Of a stretch of 64,000 nt of DNA, positions 9,188 to 18,971 are shown one piece after another. The DNA comes from DATDIC01 sp963777625. Lineage in GTDB: Bacteria > Pseudomonadota > Alphaproteobacteria > Acetobacterales > Acetobacteraceae. The DNA lies in the NCBI GenBank assembly GCA_963777625.1, contig CAVZRO010000005.1:248001-312000 (forward strand). Direction: 5' to 3'. Position 1 is the first letter of the stretch, and each line of letters opens with the position of its first letter. The translations under genes and the position numbers were made by a program. The notes beneath the pieces are model-generated. The model was given only the letters and a program-made list of their open reading frames with translations. It made no database searches and was not told where the DNA came from.

Positions 9188-10521
9188 ACCGCCGCCCCAG
9201 CCAAAATCTGGACGACAAGCGCGAGAGATCCGGGTCCAAGGTGGATTTCGCGCAAAAACCAGAACATGATCGCCGCACTGGACATTATCTTGAAAGCATC
9301 CAGATAAGGGATCGGCAGCACGAAGACTCGGCGGCTGAGGACAGTCGCCAGTACCAGACAGGCGAAACTTGCGGCAAAGCTTGCAATCGCCGCACCCAGC
9401 TCCGCCATTTGCGGTATCAGCCAGAGATCGAGAGCGATGTTAACAGCCAGCCCGAACGCTGTGGTCGCGATCAGAGGCGCGGTTTTTTGGGCCAGTTGGA
9501 ACGCCGTGTCCACGTAGAACGCGCGGATGCCCGACAGCATCGCCACACCCGCAAGCAGCGGCGTCAGCAGAACCACGGACTGCCAGTAACTCGGTCCGAC
9601 CATGACGTGCGCGAGGTTGTCCGACACCGAGATGACCCCGACACCGGCTGGCACTATAATTCCAAACACAACCACAAAGTTCTGCGCCAGCTTCCTGGCC
9701 ACGGCCGCCGGCGAGCCGAATTCCACCGCTCGCACCGCCATCGAATAAGCCGACGAGCCGATACCGCCGGCCAGGGTCGTGATCGGTACCTGCGCGACGA
9801 ACGTGGCGGCCGCGAAAAACCCGACCGCCTGTACACCCGAAAACCCCTGCAACATCCACTTGTCGATCGACATCAGCAGGGTCGCCAGGCCGACACTCAC
9901 CGACAACGGCGCGCCAAACCGCAATAGCGAGCGACAGACTTCGGCATCGAAGCGGCAGCGATATATCTTCAGGCGCGGCTCATGCACTGGCAGCACCGCA
10001 ACCAGGAAGCCCATGCCAAACACCAGCACCGTCAGCGACGCGCTCCGCGACAGATACGCCACCAGCGGAACCGTGACACACGTAATCAGCCCACGCGAAA
10101 GGCTGGCTCGGAAAAACGCCGCCTCCTGTAGATCTGCAAGCTGCAGCCGCTGGTTCAATTCGAACCATGCCGCGGCGAAGGCCGCCGGGAGGCAGGCCGC
10201 GGTCAGTTCCAGGTAACCGCCGAGCCCTCCTAGAAAAAGGATCACCGCCGCACCCAGAACAGTCACGCCACAAAGCGTGAGGAAACACGTCACGACGGTG
10301 CCGAAGAAGCGTTCCGAGTCCCTCACCGTCGGAGTCAGCCGCAGCAGGCTCAACCCGATCCATTCGAAAGCGCCTATGGTAACGAAAACAACTACCGAAA
10401 TCCCAAGCGCGTAAAGCCCGTATTCCGCTGGCGCGAGCAACCTGGTGAGAATTGCAGTCGTGGCAACGCCAAAGACGCTGGGGATGATGCGTGCTAAAAG
10501 AAAAATCGCGCGGCTACGCAG
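9097..10521 (-). CDS. Polysaccharide flippase (MOP superfamily), probable CTG start
   Basis: A shorter reading from TTG 10440 begins inside the first helix. Upstream in frame, the sequence RSRAIFLLARIIPSVFG, then TRLLAPAEYGLYALG, is plainly the true N-terminus of this family. It contains no ATG, GTG or TTG before the in-frame stop at 10534-10536. A CTG at 10519-10521 has AAAGGA 8 bases upstream, so translation from CTG is the best reading (474 residues). About 12 membrane segments are present. It would flip a lipid-linked oligosaccharide. It overlaps the end of the convergent GT2 gene. Confidence 0.85.
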   Translation of the reverse strand: MRSRAIFLLARIIPSVFGVATTAILTRLLAPAEYGLYALGISVVVFVTIGAFEWIGLSLLRLTPTVRDSERFFGTVVTCFLTLCGVTVLGAAVILFLGGLGGYLELTAACLPAAFAAAWFELNQRLQLADLQEAAFFRASLSRGLITCVTVPLVAYLSRSASLTVLVFGMGFLVAVLPVHEPRLKIYRCRFDAEVCRSLLRFGAPLSVSVGLATLLMSIDKWMLQGFSGVQAVGFFAAATFVAQVPITTLAGGIGSSAYSMAVRAVEFGSPAAVARKLAQNFVVVFGIIVPAGVGVISVSDNLAHVMVGPSYWQSVVLLTPLLAGVAMLSGIRAFYVDTAFQLAQKTAPLIATTAFGLAVNIALDLWLIPQMAELGAAIASFAASFACLVLATVLSRRVFVLPIPYLDAFKIMSSAAIMFWFLREIHLGPGSLALVVQILAGAAVYFGGLITLKVSGVREALAGFLAGAGSAEG

Positions 10522-11058
10522 GGCTGGGATCCTTTATTTCCGTTGGCTACAACCGATAATAGCCATGCTCGGCCGGCCACCGATGCTTAGCGTAGACCCA
10601 CTGCCCTTATGAAAGCGCCTAAAATGCTGCGCGTTACGCGACGTTAACAGGCGGCCGTTCGGCCGGTCAAGCGTCGTATCACATCTCCGGCTGAGTTGCG
10701 GCACCGCTGCGTTGCGGCGCGTCGATTGACCATGTTGCGGTGATCCCTCGCGCCGCAAAAGCCGCCCGCTATCGTGTGCGAAGATATGGATCAACCGGAA
10801 TCGCCGACGTCGACCACGGCAGGTTGCGCTGAAGAAGCGCACGCCCTTCTTCGCTCTGAAGTTCCCCTGCGCGCTACGAAACGCTTCTGCACGCCCGTGC
10901 ATTTAGGCGATCGTGGCTTGTGCAACCTTGGGTTGGTTCCGCGCTTTGTAACACTTGCGGGCCCGGTAATTGCTTGCACTCGTCCATAAAATGCGCGCTC
11001 CGGCTGTATCTGATTTCGCGCCTGGATTGTTGTGGAAATCATTTGACTCGGTTAAAAA
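10522..11058. other. Divergent intergenic region, 537 bp
   Basis: It lies between the flippase (leftward) and the sugar phosphotransferase (rightward), so it should hold both promoters. I see no convincing -35/-10 pair, no terminator and no coding sequence; the frames here lack family motifs. Confidence 0.4.
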
Positions 11059-12621
11059 TTGATTGATAAATGCGAGTCCGCCGCGTCACAAAACACGGAG
11101 CTCGTCTTACTAATGGAACTTGCTGGCACATTGGAATTTGCCGGCGCCGAAGAATCCGCGGTGGCGGTCGCGCCCAGAAAAACGCCGCCGGCAATCACCC
11201 CTCCGCCAGTAACCCCTCCGCCAGTGATGGCGGCCTGCTCCTACATGCCGCTTTCCGGATGGGTCGCGCTGCTCGCCGTAGCCGACGTACTTGGCTCGAT
11301 CCTGATCGCCGCGGGCGTTTTCCACGTCTACGCCGATCCGCTGCAGTATCGTCGCTGGCAACTATGGGCGGGCATCCTAGGCTTTTTCGTTGCGTGGGTG
11401 ATTACCGCGTATGTGGAAAATCTCTACGCCAAGAAGACACTGCTGTCCGGCCTCCGCGATCAGAGCATTGCCGCCGTAGCGTCCTGTGCCATGGCGTTCG
11501 GCATCCTGCTGCTATTCCTGTTCACGCTGCAGTTCATCGGTGGCGTCTCCCGGGTGTGGCTGCTGACCTGGTCGCTCTGCGTGTTCGGCTGGGTGAGCCT
11601 GCTGCGGTTGTCATGGTACCTCTATATGCAGCGCCAGCTCCGCCAAGGCACCTGCCTCGATCGTGCGCTGGTGCTGTCAGGATCTTCGGCGCTTGCCGGC
11701 ATACTGAGTGACGAGATCCGTTACCAGAGCGGTGGCCGTATCGGCATCGTGTCGGCCGTCTCGTTTCCCGGCACCTCCGGCGGCCCGCCTCTCGACTGGG
11801 TCGAGAGCGCGGTCAAGAATGGCAGCGTCGATCGCGTGATCGTTGCCAGTGCCCGCAACGCCACGCCCCAGGCGCAGGCACTGATCGACCGCCTGTCGCG
11901 AACCGCGGTCGATGTGACCCTTATTCCGGACCTGGATGGCCTGTCGACGCGGATCGTCGGTGTTGATCGCATCGGCATGCTGCCGACCATCGAGCTGGTG
12001 TCGCGTCCGTTAAGCGTCATCGAGGCCGTGCTCAAACGCGCCGAGGACCTGGTGCTGGCGACGACGATGCTGCTTGCGGTCACGCCCCTGCTGGCGGTCG
12101 CCGCGATCGCCATCAAGCTCGACAGCCCCGGGCCGGTCTTCTTCCGCCAGGAACGGGAAGGTCATCACGATCGCAAGTTCAGGCTCTGGAAGTTTCGTAC
12201 GATGTACGACAACGCCTGCGACATTGCCGCCACGCGGCAAACCTCCCGCAGCGATGAGCGGGTGACGCGGGTCGGGCATTATCTGCGCCGCTTCAGCATC
12301 GACGAACTCCCGCAGCTATTGAATGTCATCCGGGGCGACATGTCCGTGGTGGGGCCGCGGCCCCACGCCCTGGGCATGAGATCGCTGGGCCTGACAATGA
12401 CCCAGGTTCTGAACGATTATCCTGCCCGTCACCGGCTCAAGCCCGGAATTACCGGCTGGGCCCAGGTCAACGGCTGCCGGGGCGAGATCGACTCGCACGA
12501 TAAGCTGCGCCGCCGCGTCGATCTCGATTGTTTCTACATCGACAACTGGTCGCTTTGGCTCGACGTGTGGATCGTGCTGCGAACGATCAGTCTCATCGTG
12601 ATCAACTCCGATGCCTATTAG
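11059..12621 (+). CDS. Undecaprenyl-phosphate sugar phosphotransferase (WcaJ/GumD-type)
   Basis: 520 residues from TTG 11059, or 502 from ATG 11113, which has a GGAG 12 bases upstream; the choice is unresolved. A Pro-Val repeat stretch near residues 43-56 (TPPPVTPPPV) precedes four or five membrane helices, a Rossmann-like CoA_binding_3 middle domain, and the C-terminal bacterial sugar transferase domain. That domain shows LDSPGPVFFRQEREG, FRLWKFRTM, the FSIDELPQLLNVI and DMSVVGPRP motifs, and KPGITGWAQVNG. The family transfers a hexose-1-phosphate to undecaprenyl phosphate and starts repeat-unit synthesis at the inner membrane. It is the first gene of a run with the WecG- and GT4-type genes. 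Confidence 0.93.
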   Translation: MIDKCESAASQNTELVLLMELAGTLEFAGAEESAVAVAPRKTPPAITPPPVTPPPVMAACSYMPLSGWVALLAVADVLGSILIAAGVFHVYADPLQYRRWQLWAGILGFFVAWVITAYVENLYAKKTLLSGLRDQSIAAVASCAMAFGILLLFLFTLQFIGGVSRVWLLTWSLCVFGWVSLLRLSWYLYMQRQLRQGTCLDRALVLSGSSALAGILSDEIRYQSGGRIGIVSAVSFPGTSGGPPLDWVESAVKNGSVDRVIVASARNATPQAQALIDRLSRTAVDVTLIPDLDGLSTRIVGVDRIGMLPTIELVSRPLSVIEAVLKRAEDLVLATTMLLAVTPLLAVAAIAIKLDSPGPVFFRQEREGHHDRKFRLWKFRTMYDNACDIAATRQTSRSDERVTRVGHYLRRFSIDELPQLLNVIRGDMSVVGPRPHALGMRSLGLTMTQVLNDYPARHRLKPGITGWAQVNGCRGEIDSHDKLRRRVDLDCFYIDNWSLWLDVWIVLRTISLIVINSDAY

Positions 12622-12677
12622 CGTCGTGGGCCCCTGGGGCGCCCTGCTTCTCACCAAAAACGCAGGGGAAGAATAGA

Positions 12678-13496
12678 ATGGATAACCATGGCGGTCAGCC
12701 CGGGACCGCTGCCGGCCGGCACGATGGCCGCTTGCAGCGCGTTAACATTCTCGGCGTCGGCGTCATGCCACTCAACCTCGAACAGGCGGTGACCGAGCTC
12801 GACAAATGGCGAGACGAAGGACGCCGGGATTACGTTTGCTGCGTTTCGGTCCATGGCCTGGTGACCGCGCAGCGCGATCCGCAGATCCGGCAGGCGCTTA
12901 ATCATTGCGGGCTCGCCACCGAGGATGGCATGCCCCTCGTGTGGTGGTGTCGGCGGTACGGCGATGCGCGGGCCCGCCGCGTTTGCGGGCCCGATCTGCT
13001 CGCCGCCATGTGCGCGCTCGCCGTTGAAAAGGGGCATCGCCATTATTTCTACGGCGGCACACCGGAGGTGCTGGAAAGATTGGTGAGCCAACTGACCCGC
13101 CGTTTTCCCGGCCTGATCATCGCCGGATCTCACGCGCCACCGTTCCGCGCGCTGAGCCCGGAAGAAGATGCGGCCGATGTCGCCGCCATCAACGCAAGCC
13201 GGCCCGACTATGTGTGGATCGGGCTTGGCATGCCGAAGCAGGAGAAATGGATGGCGTCGCATGTGGGACGTATCGAGGCGGCCGCACTCCTTGGCGTCGG
13301 CGCCGCGTTCGATTTCCACGCCGGCACCAAGCCACGCGCGCCCGTCTGGATGCAGCGATCCGGCTGCGAATGGCTGTTTCGTCTGGCCACCGAACCGCGG
13401 CGGCTGGCACATCGCTATCTGATCGACAACACGGTGTTCCTGGCTCGCACGCTGCAACAATTGGTGGGCCAGAAATCCTATCAACAGGACTGGTAG
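12678..13496 (+). CDS. WecG/TagA/CpsF family glycosyltransferase
   Basis: 272 residues from ATG 12678, preceded by AGGGGAAG. Family hallmarks are VNILGVGVMPLNLEQAV at the start, VHGLVTAQRDP, ATEDGMPLVWW with RVCGPDL, then YFYGGTPEV, IGLGMPKQEKW and the GVGAAFDFHAGTKPRAP/RLATEPRRL motifs. This GT26 family adds the second sugar, classically N-acetylmannosamine(-uronic acid) or glucuronic acid, to the lipid-linked primer. It directly follows the priming transferase and is 13 bp before the GT4 gene, consistent with one operon. Confidence 0.93.
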   Translation: MDNHGGQPGTAAGRHDGRLQRVNILGVGVMPLNLEQAVTELDKWRDEGRRDYVCCVSVHGLVTAQRDPQIRQALNHCGLATEDGMPLVWWCRRYGDARARRVCGPDLLAAMCALAVEKGHRHYFYGGTPEVLERLVSQLTRRFPGLIIAGSHAPPFRALSPEEDAADVAAINASRPDYVWIGLGMPKQEKWMASHVGRIEAAALLGVGAAFDFHAGTKPRAPVWMQRSGCEWLFRLATEPRRLAHRYLIDNTVFLARTLQQLVGQKSYQQDW

Positions 13497-13509
13497 GCAA
13501 GAGCCTGCC

Positions 13510-14823
13510 ATGAAACTACTGATTTCAGCCTATGCCTGCGCTCCCGACCGCGGGTCCGAACATGCCGTCGGTTGGAACTGGACGACGGAGGCTCATTTTC
13601 TGGGGCATCAGGTGTGGGCGCTCGCGTCGCCGGCACATCGCCAGGCGATAAACGCCGCCTGCCGCGCCGATCCCCGCCTTGCCGGCATTCATTGGACATT
13701 CCCGGAAATCCGGTTCTGGCCGCTGCGACCAGCCATCGAGCCAAAATGGGAGAGGACCTACAATCTCCTGTGGCAAATCGCGGCCCTGCGCCACGCGCGG
13801 GAATTGCAGCAACGGGTCGGTTTCGACGCGATCCACCATGTTACCTGGGGCGGGGTGCGTGCGCCGACATTCCTTGGCTCACTCGGGCCACCCTTGATCA
13901 TCGGCCCGCTCGGCGGCGGCGAGACATCGCCGCCATCGCTCCGCGACGGATTCTCTCTACGGGGCAAGGTGACGGAGAAGATTCGGGATTTATCGAACGC
14001 AACCATCACACGAAACCCCATGGTGCGCGATGGTCTGGCCAAAGCCGCGGTGATTGTCGTCAGGACACCCGATACAAGCCAGGTTCTGACCCCAGCCATG
14101 CAGGAAAAATCAACCTCCTTCATCGAAATCGGGCTGCAGCCGGCGCAAATCGGCACACCTCGCCTGTGCCGGACAACACCGCCGAGGCTGCTTTTCGCCG
14201 GCCGGCTGCTGTATTGGAAGGGTGCTCATATCGCCATCCGCGCCTTCGCGCGGCTGCAGCGCTGCATGCCCGATGCCCGGCTGACGATCGTCGGCCAGGG
14301 CCCCGAGAAAGCCCGTCTGCAGGCCGATGCGGCGTCGTACAAACTGGCCGACAAGGTGGATTTCATATCCTGGCTGCCGCAACAGGAGTTGTTTCACCTG
14401 TACGATAGCCACGACCTGTTCGTGTTCCCCAGCTTGCACGACAGCGGCGGGACCGTGGTATTGGAGGCTCTGTCTCGCGGGCTGCCCGTCATGTGCCTCG
14501 ATCTTGGCGGTCCGCGCCTCATCGTGACACCGGATTGCGGGATCATCGTTCCGACCGCCGACCGCGATACGGAGCAGGTTGCCGCCGCCATGGCCGCGGA
14601 GATGATGGGGCTATTTTGTTCGCCGGATCGTGTCTCGGCTTTGTCCAAAGGGGCTGTCGCCCGTGCTCATGATTTTGTCATATCCGATCGCGTCGCGGAG
14701 TTATGGGATCGATTGGCGACACTGCTTGTCGGCTCGGAAGACGGGGTGTCACCGTCAGGCCGCAGCGGACGCACCGCCGACAGGGTTCACGAGACGTCCT
14801 TGATGGTGGCGCGGGCCGGTTGA
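13510..14823 (+). CDS. GT4-type glycosyltransferase
   Basis: 437 residues of GT-B fold. The N-terminal ISAYACAPDRGSEHAVGWNW is typical of this GT4 subgroup (GSE motif). The C-terminal donor-binding half has LLFAGRLLYWKGAHIAI, VGQGPEK and the E(x7)E-like region SLHDSGGTVVLEALSRGLPV. It probably extends the repeat unit after the WecG-type step. The last 30 residues (Ser/Gly/Thr-rich) look unstructured. No close operon partner follows, because a REP-like element occupies the next 400 bp. Confidence 0.9.
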   Translation: MKLLISAYACAPDRGSEHAVGWNWTTEAHFLGHQVWALASPAHRQAINAACRADPRLAGIHWTFPEIRFWPLRPAIEPKWERTYNLLWQIAALRHARELQQRVGFDAIHHVTWGGVRAPTFLGSLGPPLIIGPLGGGETSPPSLRDGFSLRGKVTEKIRDLSNATITRNPMVRDGLAKAAVIVVRTPDTSQVLTPAMQEKSTSFIEIGLQPAQIGTPRLCRTTPPRLLFAGRLLYWKGAHIAIRAFARLQRCMPDARLTIVGQGPEKARLQADAASYKLADKVDFISWLPQQELFHLYDSHDLFVFPSLHDSGGTVVLEALSRGLPVMCLDLGGPRLIVTPDCGIIVPTADRDTEQVAAAMAAEMMGLFCSPDRVSALSKGAVARAHDFVISDRVAELWDRLATLLVGSEDGVSPSGRSGRTADRVHETSLMVARAG

Positions 14824-15009
14824 GCACTGGCCGTACTGCCGCGTTTTTCCCAACGTCTTCGAATCTTCACGTCCGCGAAACGCGGAAAGTTGTGGCTGGA
14901 GCAATATCAGCCTGACTGGAACCCCAAGGCGATGTTATATCAACCGCCGTGGACATTGGCTCGTCGGGTGCCCGTTTCGCCATGTCCGCGAGAACGCCGG
15001 GGGAAGCGC

Positions 15010-15245
15010 AGGCGGGCGCGACGCGGTCGCCGCTGCACGGACTGTCGGTAGATTCCCGCTTTCGAGCCTGTGAGGAAATCGGTTTGCCCCGTTCGGAAAC
15101 CGTTCCGAGCAGCCGGAATAATCTTTCACAAACTCTTCGCGGGAATGAGGGAAGGGAGGCGGGAATGACGGGAGGGAGCCGGGAATGACGGGGAGCGGGG
15201 ATGGGTCCGCCATCAGGGCGGTTGATATTGAGGCGGTTTCATTCG
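15010..15245. repeat. Composite REP-like palindromic element
   Basis: It contains GATTCCCGCTTTCG (15051-15064), three copies of a CGGGAATGA(C/G)GG-type unit around 15142-15195, and a tail CAGGGCGGTTGAT. The same order recurs at 60030-60170, where the left arm reads ATTCCCGCTTTCGCGGGAATGACGGG. Here the left palindrome half is degenerate. It fills most of the gap between the GT4 and polymerase genes. Confidence 0.7.
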
Positions 15246-15258
15246 AGATGGAACCGCT

Positions 15259-16545
15259 CTACGGGCCAGACACCACCCGCGCTGGTTGTAAAATTGCGTC
15301 CGGGCGTATTGCCGAATAGAACCTTCGTTGCCGCCGCGCGGCGGTGCGTAACGCCCTCTCACAGAACAGTCCGGTGACCATCAACGCACCGGTGGAGGCT
15401 TCAAAGGGAGCCAGCAACACGGTCTCGCTCACGCCAGTGAGAACGACTGCCACACACACCAGAAGCGTCGTCACACCCAACGGGCCCCAGTGAGACCGCA
15501 TGCAGCGAACTGACAGCCATGTCACCCGCACCAACAAGGCGACATATAGTACGCTGCCCACAAACCCTACCTGCAACAGTATTTCCAACATCCCGTTGTG
15601 AGCTTGCGGAACCACCCAGTGAACCGCATCGGAAATTTCTATGGCTGCCGGGTTACTGGCCTCCCAAAAGACCTCGTATCCCCAGCCCAGCAAAGGCTTC
15701 ATGGCGATATCATTGACGACATAGGCCCAGACCTCCGTCCGTCCCGTTAACGTCGGGTCCTTACCTAACAGCTCGAGGACGCTATCCGGAAACGCAGCTC
15801 CCACGACAACCGCAGGGATGATACATGCCAGGGCGGCGACACCCAGGACGCGCGCCGCGCCGCCCCTGCGGATTGGCGCGATCACTATATGCGCGACGCA
15901 GCAGACAAATATGACCAGGCACGACGTGGCCGATTTCGACATCAACGCAACGACGATGATCACCGCCAAGCAAAGCCCTTCGAAAACACGCCCCTTCTTC
16001 CGTATCGACAGGCAATGAAGTTCAGCGATCGCTCCTATCACCATGGCTTCGCCGAGAACGTTCTTTTGCGAAAAAATGCCACGAAAATCCATGGCGTCCT
16101 GCCCAATGGCGATGGCGTTGGACGGCGAAACCACCAGCAGCATCAACGATGCCGCGGCGGCGAGGAAAGTCGTGCGTGCGCACAACTCCAGGAACTCGTC
16201 AGGATCGATGGTTGTCGCGATACCTATCCATCCCACTGTAGCGACCAGATCGACAAACGCCTCTTTCACGGTGATCTGAGGGTCGATCGACCAGGCAAAG
16301 GAGCAAGCAAGAAAGCCGGCGATGACGAACAGAAATATGGAGCCGGTTCTAATGGTTCTTATCCGGCGCAGCCCCTTGGCAAAGAGGGCAATGCTCACGA
16401 CAATGAACAGCAGGTTCAAGGTCTGTGTAAGCTTGTCCCCTGGTTTTCCATCCCACTCGCCATAAACCAGGCGATCAACGATGCCGGATGCCTGATTGCC
16501 CTGAAGGAGGAGAAACACCACCGACAGCCGCTGCCACTTTAGCAT
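15259..16545 (-). CDS. O-antigen ligase/polymerase family membrane protein (Wzy/ExoQ-like)
   Basis: 428 residues from ATG 16545 (MLKWQRLSVVFLLL). A GTG at 16662 would add 39 non-hydrophobic residues and is less likely. About ten membrane helices surround a central periplasmic region with the family hallmark FRGIFSQKNVLGEA, and LTGRTEVWAYV/PLLGWGYEVFW and AHNGMLEILLQVG, matching the Wzy_C/O-antigen ligase family (PF04932). In a locus with flippases and Wzc/Wza-type proteins, it most likely polymerises repeat units in the periplasm. It is transcribed opposite to the GT genes. Confidence 0.88.
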   Translation of the reverse strand: MLKWQRLSVVFLLLQGNQASGIVDRLVYGEWDGKPGDKLTQTLNLLFIVVSIALFAKGLRRIRTIRTGSIFLFVIAGFLACSFAWSIDPQITVKEAFVDLVATVGWIGIATTIDPDEFLELCARTTFLAAAASLMLLVVSPSNAIAIGQDAMDFRGIFSQKNVLGEAMVIGAIAELHCLSIRKKGRVFEGLCLAVIIVVALMSKSATSCLVIFVCCVAHIVIAPIRRGGAARVLGVAALACIIPAVVVGAAFPDSVLELLGKDPTLTGRTEVWAYVVNDIAMKPLLGWGYEVFWEASNPAAIEISDAVHWVVPQAHNGMLEILLQVGFVGSVLYVALLVRVTWLSVRCMRSHWGPLGVTTLLVCVAVVLTGVSETVLLAPFEASTGALMVTGLFCERALRTAARRQRRFYSAIRPDAILQPARVVSGP

Positions 16546-17068
16546 GAGCCAGCAATCAGTGCGGATTGCTGCCAATCCACACGATATCGGCGCGGTCGCC
16601 CAGGCGCTTTCGGAATCCGCTGGTTCAGTGCTTGGCAAACCGGGATGAGCGACGCCCTGCACGAGTAGTGTGTCAACTGCCGCACGACGCTGGTTAGCCC
16701 ACGCTGATCTCGGATAAACACAGTATGCGCCGCCTGATTGCCTGATTCAATCGCTAATCGAGCTCGCCACAGGACCTGCCGCACTGGGGATCGCCGCACT
16801 GGGGACTGCCGCACGCGCGCGGGTTTGGTTTCATTCGGGATATCGCGGTTGCGATGCGGAAGGAGATCGACATGCAACCACAAGTGGTCCGAGTCAGGCG
16901 GCTTCCCCAAAGTGGCACAGTGGACCATATCAGGACGACCGCGGTTGCGGCGCGGTTGAGCGGCGCATGGGCTCGACGTTCAGGCGGTCTGTGCGGTCGC
17001 GTGTAGCGGCGATAAGACCAATCTGGCATGTCGCGAACGACAGCAAGACGCGGCTGCCCAGCAATGGC
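16546..17068. other. Intergenic region with short direct repeats, 523 bp
   Basis: No gene is supported. GCCGCACTGGGGA occurs twice at about 16779-16806 with a third partial copy after it, and GCCTGATT is doubled near 16731-16746. These look like small slippage repeats. Confidence 0.4.
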
Positions 17069-18265
17069 TCAATGCGTCCCCCGGGTCACAACGGCGCCGC
17101 TGATCACTGGTCCGGTAATCGTGCCGAGCAGGTTGAAGAATTTCTGTAGTTCCGTCAGCGGGGCATTGGCGACGTAGATCAGATCGTTGTCCTGGATGGG
17201 AAACCGCTCGGCCAGAAAGTACCCGTTCACATCGCGCAGACTGAGGTGGTACAGCACTGGTGTTTCCCCGTCGGGCGTCGTCGCGAGATCCGCAACGCCC
17301 AGGGTCTTGACGATCGCCGGCGGCTCGAAGCGGAACAGGAACACGCCGGCGGGATCGGCGCGAAGGTCCTGCAGCCCGCCGGCCTTGGCGATGGCCTGGG
17401 CCAGGTTCATTTGATCCTCGTCGAACGGTATGACCGGATTGTTCACGGTTGCGCCGAACACGGAGAACGTCCGCGGCGCCTTGATCAAGGTAATGGTATC
17501 CCCGGGCCACACATAGATATTCGCCTGCGGGTCCGAGATCAGCCTATCCATCGGGATCGTCGTGGTTTGGCCATCGCGCGCCAGCCGCACATAGGTATCG
17601 TACGGCGCCGATTTCGCACCCCCGACGCTGGCGATCACGTCGAGCAGGCGGTCGCCACGAATGGACAACGGGACGCGCGCGCCTGACACCAACTCTCCTG
17701 AGACCGTGACGTCGTCGGAGATTTGCTTGGTCACGGTCACGACAACCTGCGGCTCGATCGCGCGATCCGCCAACGCCTGTTGGATCGACTGCTGGACTTG
17801 CACCGGTGTGCGTCCCGCGGCCCGCACACGGCCCGCATACGGGATGCTGATCCCCCCGTCCGCTCCGACCACCTGTTCGGGGATCGTTACGTTATGGCCT
17901 CCGCCGGTCGTTGCGCCGGTTACGCCACCCGCCGCACCTGCCGCTGGCTCGGAGCCAAACAGCCCGCCACTGGAGGCTTCCCAGATTGAGACCACGACCG
18001 CGTCACCAATCCCGATCGCCGGATCGGGGGGCTTGCCAAAATGCTCGAACTTCTCGGCGACATTTACCACGGGTTGCGCCGATATCGCGCTGACGACGCG
18101 GGGGTCGATTTCAACCAGGTCGAAATGCCGCTGGCCTTCCTTTCGCGCCTGGTCCAGCACCTGATCCCTTGTCGGACCGGCCGTCGGAAGGGACGCACAT
18201 CCGGCCAAACCAGTGACCGCCAAACCAGTGAGCGCCAGACAGCAAACCACAGTCTTGATATTCAT
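17069..18265 (-). CDS. Wza/GumB-type polysaccharide export outer-membrane lipoprotein
   Basis: 398 residues. The lipoprotein signal peptide ends in the lipobox LAGC (Cys about residue 23). A Poly_export domain (IGIGDAVVVSIWEA...GGISIPYAGRVRAAG) is followed by two SLBB-like segments (DVTVSGELVSGARVPL; FSVFGATVNNPVIPF) and a short hydrophobic C-terminus. A Gly/Ala/Thr-rich insert interrupts the first domain. The family forms the octameric outer-membrane channel for capsule/EPS export and works with the Wzc-type protein at 2-1672. The signal peptide carries an internal tandem repeat (ALTGLAVTGLAG). Confidence 0.93.
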   Translation of the reverse strand: MNIKTVVCCLALTGLAVTGLAGCASLPTAGPTRDQVLDQARKEGQRHFDLVEIDPRVVSAISAQPVVNVAEKFEHFGKPPDPAIGIGDAVVVSIWEASSGGLFGSEPAAGAAGGVTGATTGGGHNVTIPEQVVGADGGISIPYAGRVRAAGRTPVQVQQSIQQALADRAIEPQVVVTVTKQISDDVTVSGELVSGARVPLSIRGDRLLDVIASVGGAKSAPYDTYVRLARDGQTTTIPMDRLISDPQANIYVWPGDTITLIKAPRTFSVFGATVNNPVIPFDEDQMNLAQAIAKAGGLQDLRADPAGVFLFRFEPPAIVKTLGVADLATTPDGETPVLYHLSLRDVNGYFLAERFPIQDNDLIYVANAPLTELQKFFNLLGTITGPVISGAVVTRGTH

Positions 18266-18971
18266 CGAAGCGCATTGAATTCCATCGTTCCATTATTGTC
18301 TGATGTTCCACATAAAAAATCAACGCCTAATTGCAGGACGCCGTCCCCGCGCGGGTACAGCCGCAACCCTCTCCACTGCCTCAAGAACGAAGCAAGCGTC
18401 GTCAGGCGGAACACGGCAGTGCGCTCAGCGCGGCGTGCCGGCAGACCAGGGCCAACGAAGAGCAACGCCGGACAGACCCCGTCGTGGCGACTTCGCGCTG
18501 ACCAATCAATGTCGCGGAATGGTGCCGAGGCGAAATCCGTGCGGCGGGTCGTCGTCGGCACCGAGCGAGTCGACAATCGCGCCACAATGCGTTCGGCACG
18601 GCAGGCTGCGTGGTTGCGCCACACCGCGCATATCGTCATTCGCGCGAAAGCGGGAACCTACCTCTCGCCCGTCGGATTGCTGCCCGCATGCGCACGACGA
18701 ATAGAGTCAACGCGTCCGCCGGCTGGCATAACAGGCGGACTCGATCATGATATTGTCACCTGTAACGAACATGATTTACGCACCACAGAGTGAAGCACGT
18801 GTATCCACATAATCGCCAAACTTCCAAGTTTTTGGTCATAGTTAGATGGATACAATGATGACCGCTTTGTACGACGATACTCTCTTGCCTTGCTGCGACA
18901 TTCCTGAGGTACCGACCTTGATCGCAAAATCTTTGGAACCGCCGACGCGGTCTGTAATCAGGGAGTCAAGA
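18266..18971. other. Intergenic region with a REP fragment, about 700 bp
   Basis: Around 18634-18660 the sequence TCATTCGCGCGAAAGCGGGAA is a degenerate half of the REP-like element seen elsewhere. The rest shows no supported gene. The region separates the leftward wza-type gene from the rightward beta-helix gene, and must include the promoters for both. GGGAG at 18961-18965 is the latter's ribosome site. Confidence 0.5.
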
